Origin: JBGPOS01 sp041488155 | GTDB taxonomy: Bacteria; Chloroflexota; Dehalococcoidia; Tepidiformales; Tepidiformaceae | DNA length: 43,588 nucleotides | Assembly (NCBI GenBank): GCA_041488155.1 | Contig: JBGPOS010000032.1 | Location: 1-43,588, forward strand | Direction: 5' to 3' | In this document: piece by piece, positions 16,495-24,537 of the stretch | Layout: every line of letters starts with the position of its first letter | How positions within the stretch are numbered: the stretch's first letter is position 1 | Program-made: the position numbers and the translations under genes | Notes under the pieces: model-generated | The model's database searches: none | What the model saw: only the letters and a program-made list of their open reading frames with translations | Told to the model about the DNA's origin: nothing

Positions 16495-17400
16495 ATGCGC
16501 TTGCTCTGCCTCTTCTTCCCCCGCCTGGGCATTCAGCTCGCTCTGCGAGATCGCCCCCAGTTGCGCGGCCGCGAGCTCCTGCTACTCGATGGCCCGGGTG
16601 ACGAAGCCCTCGTCACCACCGTCTCTCCCGAAGCCACGGCGGCCGGGGTCATCCCCGGAATGTCCGCCGGGCAAGCCCGGGCGCGCTGTCCACGGGCTGT
16701 GTTCCTGCCCGACAACGCGGGCGAATGCCTGGACGAGCTCGAACGTGCATCCTCGATTGTCCGGCTCCACGCGACACCTCTTGTCGCGATCGCCGGCCGC
16801 GACCACCTCTTCGCCGATCTGGGCGGCACCGCCCCCGACGAAACGGCGCTCGCCAGGAGCCTGGCAAGGCTCGTGGCCGCCTGGACGAATTCAGAGGTCC
16901 GGGCAGGAGTGGCGAGCACTCGGCACGAAGCGCGCGAGTCCGCCCGCGCGGCTCGCCGCGGGCCGCTCATCTGCCCGGCCGCGGAAACCCCCGAATCAGC
17001 GATGCCGTGCCTTCCACCCACCGAAATTGTCGTTTCGGCCCGGCTCGACCCGTCCGGCGGAGAGCTCGCAGGCAGAGCTGCCCTCGTCCGCCTCCTCGGC
17101 CGGCTCCAGACGGTGCTCGACGCCCGCGGAGAGAGCTTCCGACACCTGCGTCTCGACATCGAGCGTCCTTCGTCGCCACTACGCGCCGCGGCCCGGTCAC
17201 GCCAGCCGCTCCACTCCCTCCTCGACGCACTCGCCCTGTTCGCGCCGCAACTCGGCGAAGCTGCCTTCGAAAGGGCCTCGTTTGTGCGCCTGACGCTCTC
17301 CCGGCTCGGCCCCGACACACGCGTCCGACCCTGCGCCGCCGGCCGCCGGATTCACTCCCTGCCCCCGGCGGCAGCGCTGTCCCTGCGGGCGGCCGGATAG
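16495..17400 (+). CDS. Catalytically inactive Y-family polymerase-like protein (ImuB-like, short)
   Basis: A 301-residue protein with the fold markers of Y-family DNA polymerases. It has an N-terminal strand MRLLCLFFPRLGIQLAL, the segment GVIPGMSAGQARARCP (52-66) that matches the G-I-x-x-G-M-x-x-x-x-A motif, and AIAGRDHLFADLGG (98-111) at the place of SIDEAFLDLTG. The catalytic acids are missing: no Asp at the N-terminal D-M-D-x-F-F site, and Ala100-Gly101 replace Asp-Glu. This is the pattern of ImuB, the non-catalytic partner in ImuA-ImuB-DnaE2 mutagenesis, but ImuB is about 500 residues and this lacks most of the C-terminal part. GGAGG stands 6 nt before the ATG. The LexA box shows SOS control. 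No imuA or dnaE2 is in the window. Confidence 0.8.
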   Translation: MRLLCLFFPRLGIQLALRDRPQLRGRELLLLDGPGDEALVTTVSPEATAAGVIPGMSAGQARARCPRAVFLPDNAGECLDELERASSIVRLHATPLVAIAGRDHLFADLGGTAPDETALARSLARLVAAWTNSEVRAGVASTRHEARESARAARRGPLICPAAETPESAMPCLPPTEIVVSARLDPSGGELAGRAALVRLLGRLQTVLDARGESFRHLRLDIERPSSPLRAAARSRQPLHSLLDALALFAPQLGEAAFERASFVRLTLSRLGPDTRVRPCAAGRRIHSLPPAAALSLRAAG

Positions 17401-17431
17401 CGCGTCGCCTTCGGCGTCCACGCAACGGCTG

Positions 17432-17437
17432 GTACAC
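17432..17437 (+). promoter_or_regulatory. -10 element TACACT upstream of valS
   Basis: TACACT lies about 55 nt before the TTG start of valS, in the 91-bp gap after the Y-family gene. No clear -35 is seen. The leader has no T-box features: no AG-box, no specifier stem and no antiterminator TGGNACC-type sequence with a terminator. Confidence 0.4.
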
Positions 17438-17491
17438 TGGTCACCCGCGGCGGGAAGCCGACGCGTTGAACCAACCCGTCCGAGGCTCGAA

Positions 17492-20194
17492 TTGACCAGC
17501 GCACCGGCTCGCAAGGACCTGCCTCCTGCCTACGAGCCGGCCAGCGTAGAGAGCCGCATCTACGAGATCTGGGAGCGGGGCGGCTACTTCCGCCCCCGCG
17601 TCGACCCCAACCAGACTCCCTACACGATCATCATGCCGCCCCCAAACGTGACCGGGGAGCTCCACCTCGGCCACGGCCTCGAGGACGCCATCACAGACGC
17701 CCTCGTCCGCTGGCACCGCATGCAGGGCGAGCCCACACTCTGGGTGCCCGGCGAAGACCACGCCGGCATCGCCACCCAGAACGTCATCGAACGCGAGCTG
17801 GCCAAAGAAGGCCTCAGCCGCCACGACCTCGGCCGGGACGCCTTCCTCGAACGCACCTGGATGTGGGTCCGAAAGTACCGCAGCCGCATCGCCGACCAGC
17901 ACCGCAAGCTCGGCGCGAGCGCCGACTGGAGCCGCGACGTCTTCACCATGGATGGGACGATCGTCAAAGCAGTGCGGACGACGTTCGTCAACCTCTACAA
18001 GGACGGCCTCATCTACCGCGGCCTGCGGATGATCAACTGGTGTCCACGCTGCGAGACCGCCCTCAGCGACCTCGAAGTCGACTACGAGGAAGAGGCGGCG
18101 AAGCTCTACTTCATCCGCTACCCGGTCGTCGGGGAAGGCGGCATGCCGCTCCCCGACTACGTCGTCGTGGCGACGACCAGGCCCGAGACCATGGTGGCCG
18201 ACACGGGCGTGGCCGTGAACCCGTCCGACGACCGCTACGAAGAGCGTGTCGGCCGGATGCTCCTGCTGCCCCTCATCGGGCGCGAGATCCCGGTCGTGGC
18301 CGACGATGCAGTGAAGCCGGAGTTCGGCACCGGCGCTGTCAAAGTGACCCCGGGCCACGATCCGAACGACTGGGACATCGGCCAGCGCCATAACCTGCCC
18401 GTGATCGTCGCCCTGGATCGCAAGGCCGCGATGAACGACGAGGCCGGCCCTTACGCCGGCATGTCCAGCGAAGAGGCGCGCGCCCGGATCCTCCGCGACC
18501 TCGAAGAAGGCGGATTCCTCGACCACGTCGAGGACCACACCCACAGCGTCGGCAAGTGCAGTCGCTGCAACACAGTGGTCGAGCCAATCCCGAGCGAGCA
18601 ATGGTGGGTCGCGGTGACGAAAGAGTACGCGCCCGGCCGGTCGCTGGCGGGCGACGCGGCGGAGGCCGTCCGGGATGGCCGCATCCGCATCGTTCCCCAG
18701 CGCTTCGAAAAGGTCTATCTCGCCTGGCTGGACAACATCCGGGACTGGTGCATCAGCCGCCAGCTCTGGTGGGGCCACCAGATACCCGTCTGGTACTGCC
18801 CCAACGGGCACACCACCGTCCAGGTGGAGGACCCTCCCGCCTGCCCGGACTGCGGCGCGGTTGTCCGCCAGGACGAAGACGTGCTCGACACCTGGTTCTC
18901 GTCCGGACTGGCGCCGCACGCCGACCTCGGCTGGCCCAACGACACCGCCGACCTGAGCTACTTCTACCCCACATCCGACATGCAGATGGGCTACGACATC
19001 ATGTTCTTCTGGTGCGCCCGGATGGTGATGTTCGGCCTCTACAACATGCGTGACCGTGGGCCAGCCGGTGCGGTGCCGTTCCGCACGGTGCTGTTCCATG
19101 GCCTGATCCGCGATGTCCAGGGCGAGAAGATGACGAAGACACGCGGCAACGTCCTCGACCCCCTCGTGGTGGCTGCGAAGTACGGCGCCGACGCCTTCCG
19201 CTTCGCCGTGCTCTCGGGGGCGAGCATGGGCGCCGACCAGAAATACACCGAGGAACGCCTCGCGGCCGCCCGCAACTTCGCTAACAAGCTCTGGAACACC
19301 GCCCGCTTCGTCCTCCTCAAGGTTGGCGACCGCCGTGTGCGCAGGCCCCATCCTGCCGACCGTGAGACCTACGCCCTCGAAGACCGCTGGATCCTTTCCC
19401 GGCTGGAGCAACTAGAAGTCGATATCGACTCGCTCTTCCGGGCCTACCAGTTGGGTGAGGCTGCTCGCCAGATCGAGGACTTCCTCTGGAACGAGTTCTG
19501 CGACTGGTACATCGAGATGACGAAGGTGCGGCTCACGGCTGGCGACGAACGGCCGCTCGCCGTCCTTGCTCACGTCCTCGACCGCGGACTGCGGCTCCTC
19601 CATCCGTTCATGCCCTTCGTCACAGAAGAGCTCTGGCAGGCGCTCCGCGACCACATCGACGACGACATGGCTCCGGCGCTCATCGTCGCCTGGTTCCCGA
19701 AGAGCGGTGCGAACTGGAAGGACGCCGCGGCCGAAGCCTCGATGGAACACGTGATCGAGGTGAACCGCGCCATTCGCAACATCCGCGCCGAGAAGAAGCT
19801 GGACGCCGGCGCACGCCCACGGGTCTACCTGCGGGCCAACGGCCACGCCCCGGCACTCCTTGAAACCCTTCCCGCCACCGCCTTCACCTCGCGAGTCGAG
19901 CCGGAGGTCGTCGCGCCGGCGGCGACGCTGCCGCAAGGCGAATATGGCTTCGCCCGCGTGGGCGAAACCGAGGTGGTCGTGAGCCTGCCCGCGGTGGACG
20001 CGGGCGTCGAGCGGGCACGCCTCGAAAAGGACCTGGCCGATGCGAACGCCCACGCCGAGCGCCTCGAAAAACAGCTCTCCAACCCGCAGTTCCGGGCGAA
20101 GGCCCCGGCGAACGTCGTAGCTGGCATGGAGTCGACACTCGCCGAGACGCGGGCGCGCGTGACGGGCCTGAAGGAACGGCTGGCGCAGCTCTAG
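17492..20194 (+). CDS. valS: Valyl-tRNA synthetase
   Basis: A 900-residue class Ia synthetase that joins valine to tRNA-Val. The ATP motif HLGHG (about 57-61, after PPPNVTGEL) and KMTKT (546-550, the KMSKS loop) are intact. The editing domain has TTRPETMVADTGVAVNP, and the GxxD-type editing residues lie in VTPGHDPNDWDIG. Zinc-type cysteine pairs occur at NWCPRCETAL, GKCSRCNTVV and WYCPNGH/PACPDCG, as in long bacterial enzymes. The C-terminus is the usual coiled coil (RLEKDLADANAHAERLEKQL). Translation appears to start at TTG 17492, with GAGG about 7 nt upstream; the first conserved block PPAYEPASVESRIYEIWE follows closely. The gene ends inside a palindrome shared with the next gene. Confidence 0.97.
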   Translation: MTSAPARKDLPPAYEPASVESRIYEIWERGGYFRPRVDPNQTPYTIIMPPPNVTGELHLGHGLEDAITDALVRWHRMQGEPTLWVPGEDHAGIATQNVIERELAKEGLSRHDLGRDAFLERTWMWVRKYRSRIADQHRKLGASADWSRDVFTMDGTIVKAVRTTFVNLYKDGLIYRGLRMINWCPRCETALSDLEVDYEEEAAKLYFIRYPVVGEGGMPLPDYVVVATTRPETMVADTGVAVNPSDDRYEERVGRMLLLPLIGREIPVVADDAVKPEFGTGAVKVTPGHDPNDWDIGQRHNLPVIVALDRKAAMNDEAGPYAGMSSEEARARILRDLEEGGFLDHVEDHTHSVGKCSRCNTVVEPIPSEQWWVAVTKEYAPGRSLAGDAAEAVRDGRIRIVPQRFEKVYLAWLDNIRDWCISRQLWWGHQIPVWYCPNGHTTVQVEDPPACPDCGAVVRQDEDVLDTWFSSGLAPHADLGWPNDTADLSYFYPTSDMQMGYDIMFFWCARMVMFGLYNMRDRGPAGAVPFRTVLFHGLIRDVQGEKMTKTRGNVLDPLVVAAKYGADAFRFAVLSGASMGADQKYTEERLAAARNFANKLWNTARFVLLKVGDRRVRRPHPADRETYALEDRWILSRLEQLEVDIDSLFRAYQLGEAARQIEDFLWNEFCDWYIEMTKVRLTAGDERPLAVLAHVLDRGLRLLHPFMPFVTEELWQALRDHIDDDMAPALIVAWFPKSGANWKDAAAEASMEHVIEVNRAIRNIRAEKKLDAGARPRVYLRANGHAPALLETLPATAFTSRVEPEVVAPAATLPQGEYGFARVGETEVVVSLPAVDAGVERARLEKDLADANAHAERLEKQLSNPQFRAKAPANVVAGMESTLAETRARVTGLKERLAQL

Positions 20195-20207
20195 CGGCGC
20201 CCGCTAG
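20191..20207. terminator. Palindrome holding the stop codons of two convergent genes
   Basis: CTAGCGG, a 3-nt CGC loop, and CCGCTAG form a perfect 7-bp stem. The valS stop TAG is inside the left arm and the stop of the convergent gene is inside the right arm. There is no T-run on either strand, so it is a hairpin that may act in mRNA 3'-end formation, not a textbook terminator. Confidence 0.35.
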
Positions 20208-21565
20208 TTGCGGTAGCGGCTCTCGTCGAGGGTTACGTACATGAAGTCGCGCTCCTGCGAGCGAAGGAAGCGCATGGGCGAGTCGGGCATGTTCTCCATG
20301 AAGCGCTCAGCTTTGAGCGAACCGTCCGGCTGGGGAAAGAAGTCGCTGAGCAGGACGTAGGGGCTGTTGATGTCGAGCTGCATCGCCGTGTAGGCGCCCG
20401 CGGCCCAGAGCGCCTTCGCGAGCGTTTCCGCGCTGAGGGAGTTCCCCGCCGCGACGATAAGATGGCCGTCCTTGGTCAGGCCCACGGCCGACCGCCAGGT
20501 GATGAACTCGGCGGAGTTCACCTGGACGTAGCCCCAGGTGTCGTTTCCTTCGGAAACTCGCCGGCTCACCTCGCCGTTCTGGACGAGGAGGACCGCGTTC
20601 TGGCGGACGGCGACCATGGCGTCGTCCCACTGCAGGTCTTTGCCCCACTCGCCCATCTTGATCGTCCCGTCTTTCAGGACGGCGATCGACGCAAGGCCGC
20701 TGCGGAGGGGGACGTACTCCTTGCCGTCGGCGTACATGCCGAAATTGCCGTGGGCGCCCTTGAAGCCACCGTTCCACGCTGCCAGCAGGGTCGGCTGCTT
20801 CTCGACAGGGATGGTTCCGGTGCCCTTGACCCCGCGGAAGCCGCCAGGGTCGACGGTCCCGGCGCTCATGTTCAGGCGCACCCGTCGCGAATCGACCAGG
20901 AGAACGCCGACGAGCGCGTACGGCCGCGTCTTATCGGGGCGAATGAAGGTCTTCGCCATGAGGATGTCGTTGGCAGTGGTGCGCGGCAGCCCTGCGGTCG
21001 ACCAAACCCCTTCGCCGGCCTCGAGGCTGTCCCGCAACGCGACCGTCCTGGGGAGCTGAAGCGGCGCAGGCCCGAGCGTATCGGCCGTGAGCACCGACCC
21101 GGCGGAGCGTGAATCGCTGCCCGCGAAGACGACCACCCTCCGCGGTTCCGCCCGGGGTACAAACTCCACTCGGGCTACGCCGGTCTGAAACGGGTTCGTC
21201 GAGCCGCCAAAGACTTTGTACTTGAGCTGGTCAATGCGGTCCTGGACCTGGAAGTAGTAGCTCTCGACTCTCGCGGTGTTTTCGTCGCCGATGACGTTGC
21301 GGCTGAAGTCCGCGACTTTGGGTGAAATGGCGTCCTTCTGCGTATAGAGGAATCCGAGCGCAAGGAACAGGGCGAGCACTGCGCCAAGGGCGATCCGCTT
21401 CTTTGTGAGTCGAAACATGCCGGAGCCCCGTGGCCGGGACGCGCTCATCGGCGAGTCTGACTGCTCCGCCGGCGCTTCGAGTTCGACCCGCGCTTCGGCA
21501 TCGGCCGCCGGAGTACCGTCTCCCGCATCCCCCACCGCCCGCCTCATGGTGAGCCTACGCAACAT
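20204..21565 (-). CDS. Membrane-anchored phosphodiester glycosidase (NAGPA-domain) protein
   Basis: A 453-residue protein with a Pro/Ala-rich cytoplasmic N-terminus, a single membrane helix (about 58-76, IALGAVLALFLALGFLY) and an exported NAGPA domain (about 180-450). Domain markers are LLAAWNGGFKGAHGNFGMY (the usual NGGFF region), SGLASIAVLKDGTIKMGEW, and AETLAKALWAAGAYTAMQLD. In the family the last block reads LDGGGS; here it is LDINSP, so the glycine-rich active-site loop is changed. Human NAGPA removes GlcNAc from a phosphodiester; bacterial members may act on wall or exopolysaccharide phosphodiesters. A second ATG at 21547 is possible. The first ATG is 6 nt after TAAGAT, suggesting a leaderless mRNA. 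Confidence 0.85.
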   Translation of the reverse strand: MLRRLTMRRAVGDAGDGTPAADAEARVELEAPAEQSDSPMSASRPRGSGMFRLTKKRIALGAVLALFLALGFLYTQKDAISPKVADFSRNVIGDENTARVESYYFQVQDRIDQLKYKVFGGSTNPFQTGVARVEFVPRAEPRRVVVFAGSDSRSAGSVLTADTLGPAPLQLPRTVALRDSLEAGEGVWSTAGLPRTTANDILMAKTFIRPDKTRPYALVGVLLVDSRRVRLNMSAGTVDPGGFRGVKGTGTIPVEKQPTLLAAWNGGFKGAHGNFGMYADGKEYVPLRSGLASIAVLKDGTIKMGEWGKDLQWDDAMVAVRQNAVLLVQNGEVSRRVSEGNDTWGYVQVNSAEFITWRSAVGLTKDGHLIVAAGNSLSAETLAKALWAAGAYTAMQLDINSPYVLLSDFFPQPDGSLKAERFMENMPDSPMRFLRSQERDFMYVTLDESRYRN

Positions 21566-21571
21566 GGGCCG

Positions 21572-21577
21572 ATCTTA
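21572..21577 (-). promoter_or_regulatory. -10 element TAAGAT, predicted leaderless start
   Basis: On the minus strand TAAGAT is followed by 6 nt and then the ATG at 21565. A possible -35 TTGCGC lies 16 bp upstream, and the spacer between them contains a GCGCGG-TTCG-CCGCGC hairpin (21583-21598). Confidence 0.5.
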
Positions 21578-21614
21578 ATAAGCGCGGCGAACCGCGCAAC
21601 GAGTCGAAGATCCA

Positions 21615-21659
21615 GATCACTTCTACCAGCGTACCAGAAGTCCTGCTGGTCCTGTGATC
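21615..21659. promoter_or_regulatory. Nested inverted repeat in a divergent promoter region
   Basis: GATCAC (21615-21620) pairs with GTGATC (21654-21659), and inside it ACCAGC (21625-21630) pairs with GCTGGT (21645-21650), with a 4/3-nt internal loop and a 14-nt end loop. A second overlapping repeat, ACTTCT (21619-21624) with AGAAGT (21636-21641), is also present. It lies in the 167-bp gap between two divergent genes and could be an operator or a structured RNA. Confidence 0.4.
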
Positions 21660-21732
21660 CCGCTCATCACGCTTGCGAGCTTCACCGCGCTCGGGCGCTG
21701 CATCGGACTCTTGCGGCTTCTACACTGGAGCG

Positions 21733-22833
21733 ATGCGCATCCTCGCGATCGACATGGGCACCGGAACCCAGGACATCCTGCTCTTTGACTCGGGCCGGCC
21801 CGTGGAAAACAACATCAAGATGGTGCTGCCCTCCGCGACGGAGGTCGCTGCCCGGCGCATCCGCAAAGCCCAGGCCAGCCGGGAGACGATCGTCCTCACG
21901 GGAGTTGTGGCGGGCGGCGGGCCCTGCGCCTGGGCGCTGGAGGAGTTCGTGCGAGCCGGCGGCAAGGCGTTCGCCACGGCCGAAGCGGCACAAACCTTCG
22001 ACGATGACCTGGAACGCGTGAAGGAGATGGGGATAGAGCTCGTCTCAGACGACGAAGCCGGCCGCATCAACGGCCTGAGCATCGTCCTTCGCGACCTCGA
22101 CCTCGAAGCGATCCGCACCGCCCTGGCCGCCTTCGAAGAACCCGTCGCTTTCGACGGCTTCGCACTCGGCTGCCTTGACCACGGCGCCGCTCCGCCCGGC
22201 GTCTCCGACCGCCTCTTCCGCTTCGAACACCTGCGCCGGACCGTGCAACGCCGGAACGACCTGCTTGCCTTCGCCAGCTCGCCGGCTGAACTGCCGGCCT
22301 ACCTGACACGGGCTCGGGCCATGGCCGGCGAGGCCGAGAACGAAGCGCCTGTCGCCTTCATGGACACCGGCCCGGCCGCAGCCCTCGGGGCCTTGCACGA
22401 CGAACGCGTCGCGGGCTGCACCGAACAGCTGGTGCTCAATCTCGGGAACATGCACCTCCTCGGGTTCCACCTCAGGGGCCGCCGGATCGCGAGCCTCTTC
22501 GAACACCACACCGGCGAAGTCAGCGCGGACCAGATCGCGACCTTCTGCGGGCGGCTCACGGACGGGTCGCTGACCCACGATGAGGTCTTCGGAAGCAAGG
22601 GCCACGGCACCTACCACCACGACCGGGGGATCGTCGCCCCACGCCTGCCGGGCATGGTGGCGGCGACGGGTCCGCAGCGGCAGAAGATCCGGGGCACCTC
22701 GCTTCGTCCCTACTTCGCCTCCCCGTTCGGCGACATGATGATCGGCGGCTGCTTCGGGCTGTTGCGGGCGTTCGCCGATGTCTATCCGGCGGCGGGCGAG
22801 GCGATCGAGTCGCGGCTCGGCCCACTCCCCTAG
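21733..22833 (+). CDS. DUF1786-family protein (ASKHA-like N-terminus)
   Basis: A 366-residue protein starting MRILAIDMGTGTQDILLFDSG, which resembles the phosphate-1 loop of actin-like ATPases/sugar kinases and is the hallmark of DUF1786. Further blocks are VVAGGGPCAWALEEFVRAGG, APVAFMDTGPAAALGAL, NLGNMHLLGFHL and the His-rich FEHHTGEVSADQI. Databases often label this family as a pyruvate formate-lyase activating protein, but there is no CxxxCxxC radical-SAM motif, so that name is not supported here. The start at 21733 is 6 nt after TACACT. Its stop overlaps that of the convergent EamA gene by 4 nt. The true function is not known. Confidence 0.82.
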   Translation: MRILAIDMGTGTQDILLFDSGRPVENNIKMVLPSATEVAARRIRKAQASRETIVLTGVVAGGGPCAWALEEFVRAGGKAFATAEAAQTFDDDLERVKEMGIELVSDDEAGRINGLSIVLRDLDLEAIRTALAAFEEPVAFDGFALGCLDHGAAPPGVSDRLFRFEHLRRTVQRRNDLLAFASSPAELPAYLTRARAMAGEAENEAPVAFMDTGPAAALGALHDERVAGCTEQLVLNLGNMHLLGFHLRGRRIASLFEHHTGEVSADQIATFCGRLTDGSLTHDEVFGSKGHGTYHHDRGIVAPRLPGMVAATGPQRQKIRGTSLRPYFASPFGDMMIGGCFGLLRAFADVYPAAGEAIESRLGPLP

Positions 22834-23765
22834 CGACCGGCCGTATTCGACGCCCCGGCGCCGCGCAAGCCGACGACCACGCCGAGCACGATGAGCGGCC
22901 CGCCGAGGATGACCGCTCCCGAAGGCCGTTCGGCCAGCACGGGGATGGCTAACAACGTCGCCGCCACGGGCTCGACCATGTTCACGAGACTGACCGTCAC
23001 CACCCGGAAGTGCGCCAGCGCCCAGTTGAAAGCGGTGTGCCCGATGAGTTGCGGCACCAGGGCGAGGAGGACCATGAACGTCCAGGTGTCGCCGCCGAAG
23101 CCCGAAACCGTGGGCCGCAGGACGAGCACCAGGAGCCAGAGCACGGCCGCCGCGCAGCCGTAGACCGTGGACGAGTACATGGCCGCGCTCAGGTCGCGGC
23201 GCAGGTGGCGGCCGACAGTACGGTAGGCCGCGGCGAGCAATCCACCGAGCAGAGCCAGCGCATCGCCGCCGAGCTCACCGGGGCTGCTGGCCAGGTCCCG
23301 GCCCCCGATGATAAAGAGTCCGATGGTGGCCACGCCGATGCCGGCATACTCGTTCCGGGACGGCCGCTCTCGCAGGAACAGGTAGCCGAGGATGCCGCCA
23401 AGAAGCGGCTGCATCGCCACGATGACGACGGAGCTGCCCACCGAAGTACGAGCGAGCGAGGCGAACCAGCTCCAGAAATGTCCCGCCAGGAACACGCCGC
23501 TCAGAGCGAGCCAGGGCCATTGGGCGCGACGCGGCAGCCGATCCCGTCCGGCCCCCACGGAGAGGAGTGCCGCCGTGGAGATAATGGCGGTGGCGAAGCC
23601 CATGCGGTAGGCCGCGATCGTCAGCGGAGGCGCTTCGTCCGCGAGCCTGACGAAGATCGCGGCCCAGGAAACGGCGGCCACCCCCGCCGCCAGCACGACC
23701 ACGTTGACGGTGGCGGGGGATCGCCCTGGCCATCGAAGGCCTGCCGGCTGGGCACGGAGCTTCAT
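22830..23765 (-). CDS. EamA/DMT-family transporter
   Basis: A 311-residue membrane protein with about ten hydrophobic helices in two repeated EamA units (about 28-165 and 175-305). The first unit begins SWAAIFVRLADEAPPLTIAAYRM and contains MQPLLGGILGYLFLRERPSRNEYAGIGVATIGLFII; the second has NMVEPVAATLLAIPVLAERPSGAVILGGPLIVLGVV, the matching block. These proteins move amino acids, purines or other small metabolites, usually outward. Nothing nearby tells which. The gene faces the DUF1786 gene and is divergent from the NadD-like gene across 62 bp. Confidence 0.88.
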   Translation of the reverse strand: MKLRAQPAGLRWPGRSPATVNVVVLAAGVAAVSWAAIFVRLADEAPPLTIAAYRMGFATAIISTAALLSVGAGRDRLPRRAQWPWLALSGVFLAGHFWSWFASLARTSVGSSVVIVAMQPLLGGILGYLFLRERPSRNEYAGIGVATIGLFIIGGRDLASSPGELGGDALALLGGLLAAAYRTVGRHLRRDLSAAMYSSTVYGCAAAVLWLLVLVLRPTVSGFGGDTWTFMVLLALVPQLIGHTAFNWALAHFRVVTVSLVNMVEPVAATLLAIPVLAERPSGAVILGGPLIVLGVVVGLRGAGASNTAGR

Positions 23766-23813
23766 GGTGGTGCAGTGTGCCCGAGCGCCCGCTTGTCCGC
23801 CTATCTCCGGGCA

Positions 23814-23819
23814 TAGAAT
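23814..23819 (+). promoter_or_regulatory. -10 element TAGAAT, near-leaderless start of the NadD-like gene
   Basis: TAGAAT (5 of 6 bases of TATAAT) is followed by 8 nt and the ATG at 23828. No Shine-Dalgarno site is seen. Confidence 0.45.
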
Positions 23820-23827
23820 GACGCCTG

Positions 23828-24535
23828 ATGGAGCTCCCCGAAATCACCGCGGCCATCAACCAGCTTGACTCCGGCCCGGCGCTACGCGTGGCGCGGTTCG
23901 ACATCGGGGCGGCGCTCTCCGGCCGTGTGGCCGTCCTTCCATCCGCGTTCAACCCGCCAACAGTAGCCCACCTTCACCTGCTCGAAACCGCCCTCGTGGT
24001 CGACGGCATTACGAGCGCGGCGGCGATGTTGACCACCCGCAACGTAGCCAAGGAAGTGTTCGGGGCGAGTCTTCCGGAGCGCGTTGGCATGCTCCTCGCG
24101 TTGGCCCGCTCCCACTCGGCCCTGGCGGTGCTGGCAGTGAGCGCGGCGCGGCTGGCTGACCAGGGCGAGGCGCTGAGGTCGACGTTCCCCGGCGTGGAGT
24201 TCGACTTCGTCGTCGGCTACGACACATTGATCCGGGTCTTCGACGAGCGCTACTACAGCGAAATGGCGGTCGAGCTTCGTGTCTTCTTCGGGCGGCACCG
24301 GCTGATCGCCACGAACCGCGGCGCAGCAGGGGTCGAGGAGGTGGCGCGATACCTCGAGCAGCCGGAAATCCGCCCGTACGCGCACAGGGTCGTCGTCCGC
24401 GAACTCGACGACCACCCGGCCTCGCTCTCGTCAAGCGCCGCCCGCGAGCAGATTTTGCGGCTGAACGGGTCGGACGCGTTGCCTCAGGAAGTGGAGCGCT
24501 ACATCCAGGAGCACGGGCTCTACCGGCCGGGCTGA
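23828..24535 (+). CDS. NadD/NMNAT-like nucleotidyltransferase
   Basis: A 235-residue protein of the nucleotidyltransferase alpha/beta-phosphodiesterase superfamily. The ATP-binding motif is SAFNPPTVAHLHLLETAL (about 38-55; family GxFNPPTxAH), and the C-terminal ISSTxIR motif appears as SLSSSAAREQILR (about 200-212). FDFVVGYDTLIRVFDERYY matches the middle of nicotinate-nucleotide adenylyltransferase. Such enzymes add AMP to nicotinate or nicotinamide mononucleotide in NAD synthesis. The N-terminal extension of about 30 residues and a first Ser in place of Gly differ from NadD. The usual neighbours of housekeeping nadD (obgE, rsfS, proA) are absent, so it may be a second or diverged copy with another nucleotide substrate. 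Confidence 0.8.
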   Translation: MELPEITAAINQLDSGPALRVARFDIGAALSGRVAVLPSAFNPPTVAHLHLLETALVVDGITSAAAMLTTRNVAKEVFGASLPERVGMLLALARSHSALAVLAVSAARLADQGEALRSTFPGVEFDFVVGYDTLIRVFDERYYSEMAVELRVFFGRHRLIATNRGAAGVEEVARYLEQPEIRPYAHRVVVRELDDHPASLSSSAAREQILRLNGSDALPQEVERYIQEHGLYRPG

Positions 24536-24537
24536 TC

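Noticed and set aside
17401..17491. T-box leader for valS
   Set aside because: The gap is only 91 bp, and lacks the specifier loop, the conserved TGGNACC bulge and a terminator.
17441..19411. 656-codon minus-strand open frame opposite valS
   Set aside because: It is an antisense shadow of an undoubted valS; no recognisable motif.
21733..22833. Pyruvate formate-lyase activating enzyme
   Set aside because: The DUF1786 protein has no radical-SAM CxxxCxxC motif, so the common database name is not used.
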